Assembly: GCA_900321265.1 (NCBI GenBank) | Contig: ONVJ01000096.1 | Coordinates: forward strand, 1 to 5,617 | Source of the DNA: an uncultured Eubacteriales bacterium | GTDB taxonomy: Bacteria > Bacillota > Clostridia > Oscillospirales > CAG-272 | DNA length: 5,617 nt | Direction: 5' to 3' | Part shown: piece after piece, positions 5,112-5,617 of the stretch | How positions within the stretch are numbered: position 1 is the stretch's first letter | Layout of the letters: the number at the start of each line of letters is the position of its first letter | Notes under the pieces: model-generated | The model's database searches: none | What the model saw: the letters and a program-made list of their open reading frames with translations, nothing else | Told to the model about the DNA's origin: nothing | Position numbers and translations under genes: made by a program

Positions 5112-5617
5112 ATGAAACAGTTGAAGAAATCAAACGCAGCTCCGGTAAAAGGCCCGGTCCTTGTTGTAGTTATGGACGGGGTCGGACTCGCGCCCGAAGG
5201 CCCCGCAAACGCCGTCTCCAGGGCTTATACTCAGACGCTTGACCGCCTCTTCGCCACGGCTCCCTGGGTAAAGCTCAAGGCTCACGGGACCGCGGTCGGC
5301 CTTCCGACCGACGACGACATGGGCAACAGCGAGGTCGGTCACAACGCGCTGGGCTCCGGCCAGGTCTTTGCTCAGGGTGCAAAGCTGGTGTCGCAGTCGA
5401 TCGCGTCGGGAAAGATGTTCGCCTCCGACAGCTGGAAGACTCTTGTCGGTAATGTTAAGGAAAGCGGGGGAACGCTTCATTTTCTCGGTCTCTTCTCAGA
5501 CGGGAACGTCCACTCTCATATCGACCATCTGAAGGCAATGATCCTCCGCGCCTCGGAGGAGAAGGTGGCAAAGGTCAGAATCCACATTCTGCTTGACGGA
5601 CGCGACGTCGGCGAGAC
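5112..5617 (+). CDS. gpmI: 2,3-bisphosphoglycerate-independent phosphoglycerate mutase, N-terminal part (3' end outside window)
   Basis: The first 168 residues of a cytoplasmic glycolytic/gluconeogenic enzyme interconverting 3- and 2-phosphoglycerate with two catalytic metal ions, normally Mn2+. The frame stays open to the window edge. VLVVVMDGVGLAPEGPANAV (16-35) carries metal ligand Asp22 in the alkaline-phosphatase-superfamily DGxG motif. GNSEVGH (71-77) contains the phosphoserine nucleophile Ser73. LFSDGNVHSHIDHL (127-140) and LLDGRDV (160-166) are substrate-domain motifs, with His134 and Arg164 at conserved positions. Full family members are about 510-550 residues, so roughly one third is seen. 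The N-terminal extension and 'TAVGLPTDDDMGNSEVGH' resemble the longer variant found in Clostridia, Bacteroidetes and spirochaetes (from memory). It is transcribed away from the Ktr operon from its own promoter. The product assignment is firm. Confidence 0.95.
   Translation, partial: MKQLKKSNAAPVKGPVLVVVMDGVGLAPEGPANAVSRAYTQTLDRLFATAPWVKLKAHGTAVGLPTDDDMGNSEVGHNALGSGQVFAQGAKLVSQSIASGKMFASDSWKTLVGNVKESGGTLHFLGLFSDGNVHSHIDHLKAMILRASEEKVAKVRIHILLDGRDVGE

Noticed and set aside
5098..5115. Five-codon frame (MRYRR) whose stop overlaps the gpmI start as ATGA
   Set aside because: Its ATG has no Shine-Dalgarno sequence and the GAGG inside it serves the gpmI start. A leader peptide role is possible but unsupported.

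Overview
The window reads as a fragment of a moderately GC-rich Bacillota genome, most likely an uncultured Clostridia (Oscillospirales-like) bacterium. This rests on the protein families present: a clostripain-type C11 peptidase behind a Gly/Ser-rich N-terminus, a Ktr-type potassium uptake pair and a long-form-looking GpmI. The strong AGGAGG ribosome binding site, the TTG start and the near-consensus sigma-A promoters agree with this. The taxonomic placement is inference, with no rRNA or marker gene to confirm it. The whole window looks chromosomal, with no sign of an insertion sequence, phage, CRISPR or tRNA.

Layout. At the left edge, the last 58 codons of a plus-strand gene (probable sugar phosphate isomerase/epimerase) end at 178. 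A 15-bp perfect GC-rich hairpin (197-231) separates it from the convergent minus-strand block. From right to left that block is ktrB/trkH (4817-3507, TTG start), ktrA/trkA (about 3440-2703) and a membrane-anchored C11 (clostripain-family) protease (2635-254). Gaps of roughly 66 and 67 bp with no terminator suggest one transcript, ktrB-ktrA-protease, ending at the 197-231 hairpin. At the right, the plus-strand gpmI gene (phosphoglycerate mutase) begins at 5112 and runs off the window.

The 294-bp spacer 4818-5111 holds two divergent, near-perfect promoters. One (TTGACA-17-TAAAAT) drives the Ktr operon leftward and the other (TTGACA-17-TATAAT) drives gpmI rightward. Between them lie a GC-rich imperfect stem (4931-4993), a small palindrome (5006-5018) and an inverted repeat that encloses the gpmI -35 box (5031-5068).

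Function. KtrB is the membrane K+ translocation subunit and KtrA its cytoplasmic nucleotide-binding gating ring, so together they form a K+ (probably Na+-coupled) uptake system. The downstream protease is predicted to be anchored by one membrane helix with its catalytic domain outside and to cleave after basic residues. No mechanistic link to K+ uptake is evident from sequence. gpmI is glycolytic housekeeping. I see no convincing new multi-gene system here. The points most worth a second look are the anchored clostripain with its candidate autoprocessing site and uncharacterised C-terminal domain, and the symmetric elements around the gpmI promoter.
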